Part shown: positions 48,873 through 58,180 of the stretch, in pieces
Layout: every line of letters begins with the position of its first letter
Numbering within the stretch: the stretch's first letter is position 1
Assembly: GCF_026898115.1 (NCBI RefSeq)
Contig: NZ_CP114036.1
Coordinates: forward strand, 4,892,001-4,956,000
Reading direction: 5' to 3'
Origin: Streptomyces sp. S465
GTDB lineage: Bacteria > Actinomycetota > Actinomycetes > Streptomycetales > Streptomycetaceae
DNA: 64,000 nucleotides
Made by a program: the position numbers and the translations under genes
The notes under the pieces: model-generated
The model's database searches: none
Seen by the model: the letters and a program-made list of their open reading frames with translations, nothing else
What the model was told of the DNA's origin: nothing

Positions 48873-48980
48873 TGCGTTCCTCGATTCCGGTGGACAGGGA
48901 CTCCACAGGGTCACCGAGGGGGCTAAACGAACGGTTGCCGGGCGATCAACGACCGCTCGGGGCCCGGCCGCGTCCGCTGG

Positions 48981-50708
48981 CTACGCGGCGCCGTTCTGCT
49001 CCGCGCCGCCGAAGCGCTCCCGGAAGGACTCCAGGTCCTCCTCGGTGATCTTGGCGAAGAGCACCGGGGGAACGGTGAAGGCCGTGCCCGCCGGGACCGA
49101 CGCCAGCGCCTTCGCCTCCTCCTGGCCGACCCAGGTCGCGGTGTCCTCGCCCAGCGCGAACGCCGTCCGCATGGCCCGCGCCGAGGACGGGATGAACGGC
49201 TCGGAGACGATCGCGTAGAGGTGGATGAGGTTCATCGCCGTACGGAGGGTGAGGGCCGCGGCCTCCTGGTCGGTCTTGATCTCCAGCCAGGGGGCCTTCT
49301 CCTCCAGGTAGGAGTTGCCCGCGCTCCACAGGGCGCGCAGCGCCGCCGCGGCCTTGCGGAACTGGAGCGCGTCCATGTGCTCCTCGTACTCCGCCAGCAG
49401 CCGCGCGATCTCCTCGCCCAGCCGCTCCTCCGCCTCCCCGGCGGCCTTCCCGGCCGGGACCGCGTCGCCGAACCGCTTGCGGGAGAAGGACAGCACGCGG
49501 TTGACGAAGTTGCCGAGGGTGTCCGCCAGGTCCTTGTTGACGGTGGCGGTGAAGTGCTCCCAGGTGAAGGAGGTGTCGTCGGACTCCGGGGCGTTCGCCA
49601 TCAGGAAGTAGCGCCAGTAGTCGGCGGGCAGCACCTCGAGCGCGGCGTCGGTGAACACCCCGCGCTTCTGGGAGGTGGAGAACTTCCCGCCGTAGTACGT
49701 CAGCCAGTTGAACGCCTTGACGTAGTCGACCTTCTTCCAGACGTCCCGGGTGCCGAGGAGGGTGGCCGGGAACATCACGGTGTGGAACGGGACGTTGTCC
49801 TTGGCCATGAACTCGGTGTAGCGGACGGACTCGTCCACGTCGTACCACCACGACTTCCAGTCGCGGTGCTCCGGGTCCCGGTCCGCCCACTCCTTCGTCG
49901 CGCCCATGTACTCGATCGGGGCGTCGAACCAGACGTAGAAGACCTTGCCCTCCGCCGCCAGGTCCGGCCAGGTGTCGGCCGGCACCGGCACGCCCCAGTC
50001 CAGGTCACGGGTGATCGCCCGGTCCTGAAGCCCCTCGTTCAGCCACTTGCGGGCGATCGAGGAGGCCAGCGTCGGCCAGTCCTTGCCGCGCTCGTCGACC
50101 CAGGCGGCGACCTCCTCCGCGAGCTTGGACTGGAGGAGGAAGAGGTGCTTGGTCTCCCGGACCTCCAGATCGCTGCTGCCGCTGATCGCGGAGCGGGCGT
50201 CGATCAGGTCGGTCGGGTCCAGCACCCGGGTGCAGTTCTCGCACTGGTCGCCGCGCGCCCTGTCGTAGCCGCAGTGCGGGCAGGTGCCCTCGATATAGCG
50301 GTCGGGGAGGAAGCGGCCGTCCGCGTTGGAGTACACCTGGCGGATCGAGCGCTCCTCGATGAAGCCGTTCGCCTTGAGCTCACGCGCGATCGTCTGGGTG
50401 ATCTGCACGTTCTGCGCGGAGGAACTGCGGCCGAAGTAGTCGAAGGCGAGGCCGAAGCCGTCGTAGATCGCCTTCTGCGCGTCGTGCTGCTGGGCGCAGA
50501 ACTCGTCGACCGGCAGCCCGGCCTCCTTCGCGGCCAGCTCGGCGGGGGTGCCGTGCTCGTCGGTGGCACAGATGTAGAGGACGTCATGGCCGCGCTGGCG
50601 CATATAGCGGGAGTAGACGTCGGCCGGGAGCATGGACCCCACCATGTTGCCCAGGTGCTTGATCCCGTTGATGTAGGGAAGGGCGCTGGTGATGAGGTGT
50701 CGAGCCAT
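48981..50708 (-). CDS. metG: Methionyl-tRNA synthetase
   Basis: A 575-residue class I synthetase. The HIGH-equivalent is ALPYINGIKHLGNMVGSML (HLGN). A zinc-binding insertion has cysteine pairs in CPHCGYDRARGDQCENC. The KMSKS-equivalent is GGKFSTSQKRGVF (KFSTS), as in other actinobacterial/archaeal-like MetRS. The alpha-helical anticodon-binding domain forms the C-terminal 200 residues, with no appended tRNA-binding EMAP domain. ATG 50708. It charges initiator and elongator tRNA-Met. The gene appears monocistronic; the hairpin upstream belongs to the preceding gene on the same strand. Confidence 0.97.
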   Translation of the reverse strand: MARHLITSALPYINGIKHLGNMVGSMLPADVYSRYMRQRGHDVLYICATDEHGTPAELAAKEAGLPVDEFCAQQHDAQKAIYDGFGLAFDYFGRSSSAQNVQITQTIARELKANGFIEERSIRQVYSNADGRFLPDRYIEGTCPHCGYDRARGDQCENCTRVLDPTDLIDARSAISGSSDLEVRETKHLFLLQSKLAEEVAAWVDERGKDWPTLASSIARKWLNEGLQDRAITRDLDWGVPVPADTWPDLAAEGKVFYVWFDAPIEYMGATKEWADRDPEHRDWKSWWYDVDESVRYTEFMAKDNVPFHTVMFPATLLGTRDVWKKVDYVKAFNWLTYYGGKFSTSQKRGVFTDAALEVLPADYWRYFLMANAPESDDTSFTWEHFTATVNKDLADTLGNFVNRVLSFSRKRFGDAVPAGKAAGEAEERLGEEIARLLAEYEEHMDALQFRKAAAALRALWSAGNSYLEEKAPWLEIKTDQEAAALTLRTAMNLIHLYAIVSEPFIPSSARAMRTAFALGEDTATWVGQEEAKALASVPAGTAFTVPPVLFAKITEEDLESFRERFGGAEQNGAA

Positions 50709-50782
50709 TGCAGGCTGCTCCCGAGTCGGTACGGTAAGTGACGTTTCGCTCTACTGAGCCGCCCATATCGTATCCGAGTGAC

Positions 50783-50823
50783 AGGGGCCACCCGCGCGGC
50801 GTTTTCCGCGCCGGATGGCCCCT
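50783..50823 (-). terminator. Terminator after the VWA gene
   Basis: AGGGGCCA and TGGCCCCT (50783-50790, 50816-50823) close an imperfect stem continuing through GCGCGG/CCGCG around TTTT. It follows the VWA gene stop on the reverse strand and precedes metG. Confidence 0.6.
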
Positions 50824-50843
50824 GGTGTGCTGCGGGTCGCCGG

Positions 50844-53372
50844 TCAGCCCTGTGCGCGGGCGGCCAGCCACCCCGGGAACTTCTTCAGAAGCTCCCCGTA
50901 CAGCTCGGCGTCGGCGACCGCACGCGGGTCGAGCCCGGCGTGGAAGAACCCGGTGTTGTCGACCGCCCGCTTCTCCGGGACGGCGAGGGCGGGCGAGGTG
51001 TCGAGCTTGCGGAGGAAGTCGAACCCCTTCGCCTCCGGGTCCCCGAACGCCACGAACTGCCAGAACAGCGGCAGCCCCGCCGCCTCGCACAGCGCCTTCT
51101 CGGCAGCGGTCTTGGCGGTGGGCGCGCCGTCCGTCTGGAAGATCACGAACGCGGGGTCGGTGGTGCCGGACGCCTTGTAGTGCTCGATGACGGCGTTGAC
51201 GGCGGCGTGGTAGTTCGTCCGCCCCATGTGCCCGAGCGCACCGTGCAGCTCGGCGATGCGGCCGGCGTGGTGCGCCGGCTCCAGGTCGGCGGTGCCGTCG
51301 ATGTCGGTGGAGAAGAACACGACGGGCACGGTGCCGGTGCTGTCGAAGTGCGCGGACAGGGCGAGCGCCTGGTCGGCCAGGTGCTGAACGGTGCCGTCCT
51401 TGAAGTACCCCCGCATCGACCCCGACCGGTCCAGCACGAGATACACCACGGCCCGCTGCCCGGCCAGCCCATGGGCCCGGATGGCCTCCCCCGCGGCGGT
51501 GTACGCCCCCACGAGGGCGGGAGCCCGCGCCTCGAGGTCATCGAGCGCGATGGCGGCGGGCGCGGTGGCGGCGGCGGGTGCTTCGGTCTGGGGTGCGGTG
51601 GCTGTGGCGGTGGCTGCGACCGGCTCGGCCTCGGTCTCGGGGGTGGGGTCGGCCTTGGCGTTGTTCTGGGGCTCGGCCTCGTTGGCGGCCTCGGGCTGTG
51701 CGTCGGTGTCCGCCTCGGCGACGGGGGCCGTTGTGGCTTCGGTCTGGGGTGCGGTGGTGGTTTCGGTGGCGGGTTCGGCCTCTGCCTCCGTGTCCGCGTT
51801 CGCCGTCGTCTGGCCAGGCTCGGGCGTGCTGTCGTCCTTGGTCTCGGGCGCCGGGCTGGTCTTCGGTTCTGCCTCGGCGGTGGCGTCCTCGTCGGCCGTG
51901 GGCTCCGGCTCGTGGGCCTCTTCGGTCTCGGCCTCGTCCTGGGGCTGGTCCTCGGAGGCGGTGTCGGCTGCTGCCTCGGGCGCGGTAGTGGTGTCCACCA
52001 CCGGCTGGGCTGCCGCAACTGCCTCGGCGGGCTCCGGCGCGGGGGCGCTGCCGGTGTCGGTCACGGGCTCAGGCTCTGCCTCAGCCTCCGCCTTGGTCTC
52101 GTCGTCGGCCTTTGCCGTCGTCGCCGCCTCGGCTGTGGCGGTGGTGTCCGTTTCCGCCTTGGTGGGCTCGGGCTCGTGGGCCTCCTCGGCCTCGGGCTGT
52201 GCGTCGGTGCCCGCCTCGGCTGCCGGGGCTGTCTTGGCTTCGGCGTCGGGCGACGCGGTGGTGTCCGTCGCGGATGTGGTGGTGGTTTCGGTCTCCGGCG
52301 CGGGGGCGCTGCCGGTGTCGGGCTCCGTTACGGTCTCGGCGGGCTCGTCGTCGGCCTTGGCTGCCGTTTCGGTTTCGGGGGTGGCCTCGGCTGTGGGTTC
52401 GGGTGCGGCAGCGGTTTCCGGCTCCGGCTCGGCGGGCTGCGGTGTGCTGTCGTCCTCGGCCTTGGTGGCTGGGCTCGTCTCGGCTGCCGGGTTGGTCTTC
52501 GCCTCTGCCTCGGACGCGGTGGCGGTTTCCGTCTCCGGAGCGCTTCCGGCGTCCGTCTTGGCCTCGGTCTCGGCGGGCTCGTCGTCGGTGGTGGTCGCGA
52601 ACGTGGTCTCGTCGTCGGCCTTTGCCGTCGTCGCCGCCTCGGCTGTGGCGGTGGTGTCCGTTGCCGCCTCGGTGGTGGCTTCGGCGGTGTGCGTCGCGGA
52701 TGCGGTGGCGGTTTCGGTCTCCGGCGCGGCGGCGCTGTCGGGGCCGGCCTCCGCTACGGCCTCGGCGGGCTCCGGCGCGGTGTCGGTGTCGTTCAGGGGC
52801 TCAGGCTCTGCCGCTGCCTCCGCCACCGGCTTGGGCGTGGTCTTGGCCTCGGCCTGGGGGTCGGGCCGGTCTGCGTCCGCCTCTGGCGCCTGGGCCTTCG
52901 GGGTGGCGTCGGCGCTCGGTTCGGTGGCCGAGGCCGTCGTGGTCGCCGCCTCGGCGGTGGGCTCCGCGGTGGCCGTTTCCTTCCCGTCGGCCGTTGCCGC
53001 TGCCTCGGTGTCCTCGGACGCGGGGGATCGCAGGATCTCGTCGAGGGACTTCAGCGGGGTGGACAGGGCCGGATCGTGCGCGGTTTCGTCGTCGGAGGGG
53101 TCCGGGGACGGGGCGACGGTGTCCGCGGTGGGTTCAGACGTGGACTCGGGCGCCGGCTCGGGCGTCGGCTCCGGCTTCTGCTCGGGCTCCGATTCGGGCT
53201 TGGGCTCCGTCTTCCGTTCAGCCTTCCGCTCGGCCTTCTGCTCGGGCTTCGGCTTCGGCTCCGTCGACTCGGGGTCCGGGACAACCGCCGCCTCCGGCGC
53301 AGCAGAAGATTCGTCCACCCCCGTGGCTCGGGAGCGTCCGAATACTTTGCGCAGTAGGTCCCGTATGCCCAT
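50844..53372 (-). CDS. VWA-domain protein with a ~590-residue disordered Ala/Thr/Glu-rich region
   Basis: An 842-residue protein. A short basic N-terminus (MGIRDLLRKVFGRSRATG) could be an amphipathic membrane- or partner-binding helix. Residues about 20-605 are almost only Ala, Thr, Glu, Pro, Asp, Ser and Lys, with imperfect repeats such as TDTTATAEAATTAKADDE (at least three copies). The C-terminal von Willebrand A domain has an intact MIDAS (VLDRSGSMRG about 644-653, then TNYH and FQTDGAP) and resembles tellurium-resistance TerF/TerY-type VWA proteins. The tail KKFPGWLAARA is conserved in that type. It would bind a metal-dependent protein partner in the cytosol. The compositional run makes the opposite strand spuriously open. 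Confidence 0.83.
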   Translation of the reverse strand: MGIRDLLRKVFGRSRATGVDESSAAPEAAVVPDPESTEPKPKPEQKAERKAERKTEPKPESEPEQKPEPTPEPAPESTSEPTADTVAPSPDPSDDETAHDPALSTPLKSLDEILRSPASEDTEAAATADGKETATAEPTAEAATTTASATEPSADATPKAQAPEADADRPDPQAEAKTTPKPVAEAAAEPEPLNDTDTAPEPAEAVAEAGPDSAAAPETETATASATHTAEATTEAATDTTATAEAATTAKADDETTFATTTDDEPAETEAKTDAGSAPETETATASEAEAKTNPAAETSPATKAEDDSTPQPAEPEPETAAAPEPTAEATPETETAAKADDEPAETVTEPDTGSAPAPETETTTTSATDTTASPDAEAKTAPAAEAGTDAQPEAEEAHEPEPTKAETDTTATAEAATTAKADDETKAEAEAEPEPVTDTGSAPAPEPAEAVAAAQPVVDTTTAPEAAADTASEDQPQDEAETEEAHEPEPTADEDATAEAEPKTSPAPETKDDSTPEPGQTTANADTEAEAEPATETTTAPQTEATTAPVAEADTDAQPEAANEAEPQNNAKADPTPETEAEPVAATATATAPQTEAPAAATAPAAIALDDLEARAPALVGAYTAAGEAIRAHGLAGQRAVVYLVLDRSGSMRGYFKDGTVQHLADQALALSAHFDSTGTVPVVFFSTDIDGTADLEPAHHAGRIAELHGALGHMGRTNYHAAVNAVIEHYKASGTTDPAFVIFQTDGAPTAKTAAEKALCEAAGLPLFWQFVAFGDPEAKGFDFLRKLDTSPALAVPEKRAVDNTGFFHAGLDPRAVADAELYGELLKKFPGWLAARAQG

Positions 53373-53482
53373 GGGAGATACCTCTCACGTGTCGAGTGCG
53401 GTGCATGGCGGTGCATAGCCGTGGTGCCGAAAGGCTAGCGGGCCGGTCCTCGGGGCTCTTCCGCCGATTCCGCTCGCGCTTC

Positions 53483-53504
53483 GTTCACCTTTGGTTCAGG
53501 CGTT
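53483..53504 (+). promoter_or_regulatory. PHO box (two 11-bp direct repeat units) upstream of phoX
   Basis: GTTCACCTTTG and GTTCAGGCGTT are adjacent 11-bp units whose GTTCA starts are exactly 11 bp apart, matching the Streptomyces PhoP box design (GTTCACC-type repeats). It lies about 140 bp upstream of the PhoX-type phosphatase start. Confidence 0.65.
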
Positions 53505-53642
53505 CGTCGCCGCCGCGCGGTTCTACGCCCATAGCTTCGCCGCCGAAGGATTCCGACCTCATGTCGGCGCGTTCCGCGTCGGCGGACTGCTCACGCGGGG
53601 CCCTGCGAAGCCCATACGTGACACCCTTACGGAGGGGAAGAC

Positions 53643-55721
53643 GTGCGCAACCTCCTGCCGCTCATCAGCTCGCACCCGGGCGGTCGTTCCGCGCTGACAT
53701 GCCGGTACCGCTGCGGTGACGCCTGCTTCCACGAGACGCCGAACACCAGCGACAACGCCTATGTGGGCGATGTCATCGCCGGTGCCGCGTCGCGCCGTTC
53801 CCTGCTGCGGGCCGGTGCCGTGATGACCGTGGCGGCCGCGACCGGGGCCGTGGCGCTGGAGCGGGCGCCGCAGGCGTCCGCCGCGACGGGCACCGCCGCC
53901 GCGCGGCACACAGCCGCTGCCGCGAAGGACAAGGCGGCCCGCGGCCTCCGCTTCGCGCCGGTCGCCCCCAACACCGAGGACACCGTGGTCGTCGCCGAGG
54001 GCCACGACCAGAACGTGGTGCTCCGCTGGGGTGACCCGATCCTGCGCGGTGCGCCCGCGTTCGACCCGGACAACCAGAGCGCCAAGGCCCAGGCGGGCCA
54101 GTTCGGTTACAACAACGACTACATGGCGGTGCTCGACGTCCCGGGCGAGCGCGACCACCAGATGCTCGTGGTCAACCACGAGTACACCGACGAGGTGCTG
54201 ATGTTCGCCGGGTACGACCCGGAGAACCCCACCCGCGAGCAGGCCGAGATCGGCTGGGCCGCGCACGGCATGTCGGTGGTCGTGACGGCCGAGGAGCGCG
54301 AGCTGGGCCGGCTCACCGCCGTGCCCCGCCACCGCCTCAACCGCCGTATCACCGCCACCACCCCGTTCGAGGTCACCGGGCCGGCGGCGGGCAGCGAGCT
54401 GCTGCGCACCTCCGCCGACCCGTCCGGCAAGCGCATCCTCGGCACGCTGAACAACTGCGGCGGCGGCATCACGCCGTGGGGCACGGTGCTCTCCGGTGAG
54501 GAGAACTTCAACCAGTACTTCGCCAACGCGGACGCGGTCACCGATCCGGAGACCGCGGCCCGCCTCAAGCGGTACGGCATCACCGGCGCCGCCTCCGAGC
54601 GCAAGTGGGAACGGTTCGACGACCGTTTCGACGTGGCCAAGGAGCCGAACGAGACCAACCGCTTCGGCTGGGTGATCGAGATCGACCCGTTCGACCCCGA
54701 GTCCACCCCGCGCAAGCTGACCGCGCTGGGCCGCTTCAAGCACGAGGCCGCCGAGCCCCGCCTGACCACCGACGGCCGCCCGGTCCTCTACATGGGCGAC
54801 GACGAGAAGTTCGACTACTTCTACAAGTTCGTCTCCGCCAAGCGGATGATGAAGGGCAACAGCCGCACCGCCCGCGAGCACAACCGCACCCTCCTGGACG
54901 AGGGCACGCTGTACGTCGCCAAGTTCACCGGCGACAGCCCGTCCGCCGAGATCGACGGCTCCGGAAAGCTGCCGAAGGACGGCGAGTTCGACGGTGCCGG
55001 TGAGTGGATCCCGCTGGCCAGCGGCAATCGCTCGTTCGTGGCCGGGATGACGGCCGAGGAGGTGTACGTCTTCACGCGGATCGCCGCCGACAAGGCCGGT
55101 GCGACGAAGATGGACCGCCCCGAGGACGTCGAGCCGAGCCCGCGCACCGGCCGGGTCTACATCGCCCTGACCAACAACTCCGACCGCGGCAAGGCGGGCA
55201 GGGCCCCGGCCGACGAGGCCAACCCGCGCAACGCCAACAAGCACGGCCAGATCCTGGAGCTGACCGAGCGCTGGAACAACCCGGGCTCCACCCGCTTCAA
55301 CTGGCGGCTGTTCCTGGTCTGCGGCGACCCCGAGGACCCCAGCACCTACTTCGGCGGCTTCCCCAAGGACCAGGTCAGCCCGATCTCCTGCCCGGACAAC
55401 ATCACCTTCGACGCGTACGGCAACCTGTGGATCTCCACCGACGGCAACGCGCTCGGCAACCACGACGGGCTGTTCGGCGTGGCGACCTCGGGCAGCCGCC
55501 GCGGTGAGGTCAAGCAGTTCCTGACCGTGCCGACCGGGGCCGAGACCTGCGGGCCGATCGTGCAGGACCGGCGGGTGCTGGTGGCCGTGCAGCACCCGGG
55601 CGAGATCGACGGCGCGAGTGTCGAGAAGCCCGCGTCCACCTGGCCCGACGGTCCGGGCAAGCTCACCCGCCCGTCCGTGATCAGCGTCTGGCGCCGCGAC
55701 GGCGGTGCCATCGGGGCCTGA
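53643..55721 (+). CDS. phoX: PhoX-family (DUF839) Tat-exported phosphatase
   Basis: A 692-residue protein with the long PhoX-type leader: residues about 50-80 hold the twin-arginine motif SRRSLLRAGAVMTVAAATG. The mature part has PhoX/DUF839 signatures LNNCGGGITPWGTVLSGEEN, FGWVIEIDPFDPESTPRKL, YMGDDEKFDYFYKFVS and SCPDNITFDAYGNLWISTDG. PhoX enzymes are calcium/iron-dependent alkaline phosphatases that release phosphate outside the cell. GTG 53643 has GGAGGGG upstream. A PHO box before the gene predicts PhoR-PhoP control under phosphate limitation. The gene is monocistronic; a GGCCCTGG-rich low-complexity stretch follows the stop. Confidence 0.9.
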   Translation: MRNLLPLISSHPGGRSALTCRYRCGDACFHETPNTSDNAYVGDVIAGAASRRSLLRAGAVMTVAAATGAVALERAPQASAATGTAAARHTAAAAKDKAARGLRFAPVAPNTEDTVVVAEGHDQNVVLRWGDPILRGAPAFDPDNQSAKAQAGQFGYNNDYMAVLDVPGERDHQMLVVNHEYTDEVLMFAGYDPENPTREQAEIGWAAHGMSVVVTAEERELGRLTAVPRHRLNRRITATTPFEVTGPAAGSELLRTSADPSGKRILGTLNNCGGGITPWGTVLSGEENFNQYFANADAVTDPETAARLKRYGITGAASERKWERFDDRFDVAKEPNETNRFGWVIEIDPFDPESTPRKLTALGRFKHEAAEPRLTTDGRPVLYMGDDEKFDYFYKFVSAKRMMKGNSRTAREHNRTLLDEGTLYVAKFTGDSPSAEIDGSGKLPKDGEFDGAGEWIPLASGNRSFVAGMTAEEVYVFTRIAADKAGATKMDRPEDVEPSPRTGRVYIALTNNSDRGKAGRAPADEANPRNANKHGQILELTERWNNPGSTRFNWRLFLVCGDPEDPSTYFGGFPKDQVSPISCPDNITFDAYGNLWISTDGNALGNHDGLFGVATSGSRRGEVKQFLTVPTGAETCGPIVQDRRVLVAVQHPGEIDGASVEKPASTWPDGPGKLTRPSVISVWRRDGGAIGA

Positions 55722-55746
55722 GCCGCGTTCACACGCCGAGCCTCTG

Positions 55747-55812
55747 AGCCCTGGCCCCGGCCCTGGTCCTGGCCCCGGCCCTCGTCCGCGTCCTAGCCCT
55801 GGCCCTCGTCCT
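55747..55812. repeat. GGCCCTGG/GGCCCTCG low-complexity tract
   Basis: A run of six or so degenerate GGCCC(T/C)(G/C)G(T/C)CC units sits between phoX and the LigD-type gene and extends into the latter's last codons. It could fold weakly but gives no clear terminator stem. Confidence 0.55.
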
Positions 55813-56791
55813 CCGCGAGCCGTCGTAGCCGCTCGCGGGGGGCGCGCAGGGAACGGCCCCTGGTGTCCGTACGGGCCCAGGGGTCGTCGGCGAGGCGCTC
55901 GCCGACGGTCCGCAGGGTCCAGCGGTCGGATCGCAACGCCGGGTCGTCCAGCTCCCGTGCGTCGATGGGCGTGGCGACGGGGGCTCCGGGGCGGGCGCGG
56001 ACCGCGTACGGGGTGACGGCGGTCTGGGCGTAGGCGTTGCGCTGGGTGTCGAGGTAGAGCCGGCCGCGCCGCTTGGCCTTGCGCGGCTCGGTGGTGAGCC
56101 GGTCGGGGTGGCGGGCGGCCAGCAGATCGGCGGCGTCGCGGGCGAAGGACCGCACGGTGTCGAAATCGGCGTGGCCGTCCAGCGGGACGACGACGTGCAA
56201 GCCGCGCGAGCCGGTGGTCATCAGCAGCCCCGGCAGCCCGAGCTCGCCGAGCAGCGCGCAGCAGCGGCGGGCCGCCCAGCGCACCTCTTCGAAGCCGCTT
56301 TCGGCGGATTCACCGGATGCGCCGGACGCGCCGGGTTCGTTGGGTTTCCTCGACTCGTCGGACGACGGCGGATCGAGGTCGAGGATCAACCGGTCGGGGT
56401 GGTCGGGCCGGTCGGCGCGGGAGAGCCAGCGGTGCGGGGTGACGCACGCCTGGTCGGCGAGGTAGAGCAGGGTCGCGGTGTCATCGCAGACCACATGCGT
56501 GACCTTGCCGCCCTCCTTGGGGAGGACGGCGCGCCGCACCCAGTCCGGAAAGTGGTCGGGTGCGTTCTTCTGCATGAGCGGCTTGCCGCCGATTCCGTCC
56601 GGATGGCGTTCCATCATCAATGGGCGGCCGCGCAACTGCGGAATGATGCGCCGCGAGACCGAGCGGTAGTACTCGACAAGATCCCACTTTGTGATCCCAT
56701 CGTCGGGGAAGAGCACCTTTTCCGGCCGGCTGACCCGTACGGTGCGGCGCCCGGCCCTGACGTTCCGCGCATCGTTCCGCTTCTCGCTCAT
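55793..56791 (-). CDS. LigD-type polymerase/primase domain protein (NHEJ)
   Basis: A 332-residue stand-alone archaeo-eukaryotic primase-type polymerase of the LigD family. Catalytic acidic motif I is LILDLDPPS and motif II is TTGSRGLHVVVPLDGH. A Ser/Gly/Glu-rich insertion (about 150-168) separates them. The N-terminal segment VSRPEKVLFPDDGITKWDLV is typical of this domain. It would add nucleotides at broken ends in Ku-dependent non-homologous end joining. No Ku gene is adjacent, but an ATP-dependent ligase gene lies 1.4 kb away. ATG 56791. It diverges from the LysR gene. Confidence 0.9.
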   Translation of the reverse strand: MSEKRNDARNVRAGRRTVRVSRPEKVLFPDDGITKWDLVEYYRSVSRRIIPQLRGRPLMMERHPDGIGGKPLMQKNAPDHFPDWVRRAVLPKEGGKVTHVVCDDTATLLYLADQACVTPHRWLSRADRPDHPDRLILDLDPPSSDESRKPNEPGASGASGESAESGFEEVRWAARRCCALLGELGLPGLLMTTGSRGLHVVVPLDGHADFDTVRSFARDAADLLAARHPDRLTTEPRKAKRRGRLYLDTQRNAYAQTAVTPYAVRARPGAPVATPIDARELDDPALRSDRWTLRTVGERLADDPWARTDTRGRSLRAPRERLRRLAEDEGQG

Positions 56792-56872
56792 ATGGGACGG
56801 GGGTTACCGCATGGTCGCTGACTAAACTCTGGAGCCGGGAAAAACGGAGGAAGTTGAAAAGCGGGGGAAATC

Positions 56873-57997
56873 ATGGTGAGGCCCGGATCGCTCGGATCAC
56901 CGGTGAGGGAGGGGCCCCGGCGCTGGACGCAGAGCCCGCTCGCTCTCATGGACACCACGATGGACCAGTTGCGCACCCTGATCATGGTCCATGAGGCCGG
57001 TACCGCGCTGGGCGCGGCACGGATTCTGGGCCGCGAACAGTCCAGCGTGCAAAAGCAGATCGACACGATGAACCGGAACTTTCGCGAGCTTTGCGGCGAA
57101 CCGCTCGTGCTCAAGCAGGGGCGGGGCAAGGACGTGCTGTTCACCGGCACCGGAGAAGCCCTGGTCGAATTGGCGCGCGGAACTCTCGGCGACTGGCTGG
57201 ACGGCATCCATGAGTCGCGCCGCCGACTGGGAAAAACCCTGATGGTGGGCACCACCCGATTTACTCTCAGCTATCTGGCGGGTGCCGGGGAACTGGTGGC
57301 CGAGGAGTTCCGGCAGCGGGAGATCGAACTCAAGGTCGGCCATGTGCGCACCCGGGACGTACTGGCCAAGCTGCGCGCCAAGGATGTCGACCTGGTGTGC
57401 GGCTCCGTGGTGACCAGGCCCGACAGCGCGGATGAGCTCACCGCCTTCGATGTGATGGAGTGGCGCCGCAGCGGGGTTTCGCTGCTGACCAATCTGCCCG
57501 AGGACGAGCTGCCCGGCCCGACCGCCCCGACCAGCGCGCTGCGCACGCTGCCGCTGGTGGTCTCGGCCAGCGGGCTGATGGCCGGGGTGCTGCACACCTG
57601 GTTCGGCGGTGACTACCGCGGCAAGCTGCGCATCGCCGCCGAGATCGACACCGTCAACTACGGTTTCGAGCTGCTGCGCTCCGGTCTGCTGCGCGGCTGC
57701 ATGCTGGTCACCAAGGGGGTCGCGGACGCGGCGGGCGATCCGAGGGTGGCCTATGGACGCGGGTTGCGCGCCGTCGAGCTGGTAAACGACACCGGGCCCC
57801 GGCTGGAGGTGCTGCTGGGCGCCTTCACCCGGCGCGGGGAGCGCGCGTCCTACGACGCCGCCCATCCGCTCAATCTGCTCTGGGACGCGCTCGCGCGGGA
57901 GAACGCGCGCTGGCAGCGGGAGCAGCGCTGGCCCACACCGGGTCTGGAGCCCGATCCGTTCGAGCTGGCCAACTCCTACAACCCGAGCGAGAGCTGA
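56873..57997 (+). CDS. LysR-type transcriptional regulator
   Basis: A 374-residue regulator. The N-terminal winged HTH is MDQLRTLIMVHEAGTALGAA with recognition helix GREQSSVQKQIDTMNRNFRE. The substrate-binding half has the two alpha/beta subdomains (LMVGTTRFTLSYLAGAGELV onward). The first 27 or so residues before the HTH are unusual for the family; translation may instead begin at ATG 56949 (MDTTMDQL), though only ATG 56873 has a good ribosome site (GGGGGAAATC). It diverges from the LigD-type gene with an 81-bp gap, too short for much beyond overlapping promoters. Ligand unknown. Confidence 0.84.
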   Translation: MVRPGSLGSPVREGPRRWTQSPLALMDTTMDQLRTLIMVHEAGTALGAARILGREQSSVQKQIDTMNRNFRELCGEPLVLKQGRGKDVLFTGTGEALVELARGTLGDWLDGIHESRRRLGKTLMVGTTRFTLSYLAGAGELVAEEFRQREIELKVGHVRTRDVLAKLRAKDVDLVCGSVVTRPDSADELTAFDVMEWRRSGVSLLTNLPEDELPGPTAPTSALRTLPLVVSASGLMAGVLHTWFGGDYRGKLRIAAEIDTVNYGFELLRSGLLRGCMLVTKGVADAAGDPRVAYGRGLRAVELVNDTGPRLEVLLGAFTRRGERASYDAAHPLNLLWDALARENARWQREQRWPTPGLEPDPFELANSYNPSES

Positions 57998-58093
57998 AGC
58001 CCTCCTGGGCCGGGAGACCCTGACCCACGCGGACAACCCCGCCTGACCTGGCCCAGCCCAGCCGCCACTGCCCCGACCCAGCCCGGCCGTCCG

Positions 58094-58152
58094 GCCCCGT
58101 CCCCGCCCGGCCCCGACCGTACGACGGCCCCGGGGCCGGGCGGGGACGGGGC
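58094..58152. terminator. Large bidirectional terminator between the LysR and DNA ligase genes
   Basis: A perfect 21-bp stem (58094-58114 with 58132-58152) around a 17-nt loop lies in the convergent gap 97 nt after the LysR stop. Confidence 0.85.
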
Positions 58153-58180
58153 CCGTGGTCCGGGGCCGGGCGGTCCGGGG

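Noticed and set aside
50778..53357. An 859-residue open frame on the forward strand opposite the VWA gene
   Set aside because: It is Gly/Leu/Arg/Cys-rich with no fold motifs and mirrors the repetitive Ala/Thr/Glu codons of the reverse-strand gene, which has a real MIDAS domain and a ribosome site.
53559..55595. A 678-residue reverse open frame opposite phoX
   Set aside because: Antisense artefact; the forward strand has a complete PhoX-type protein.
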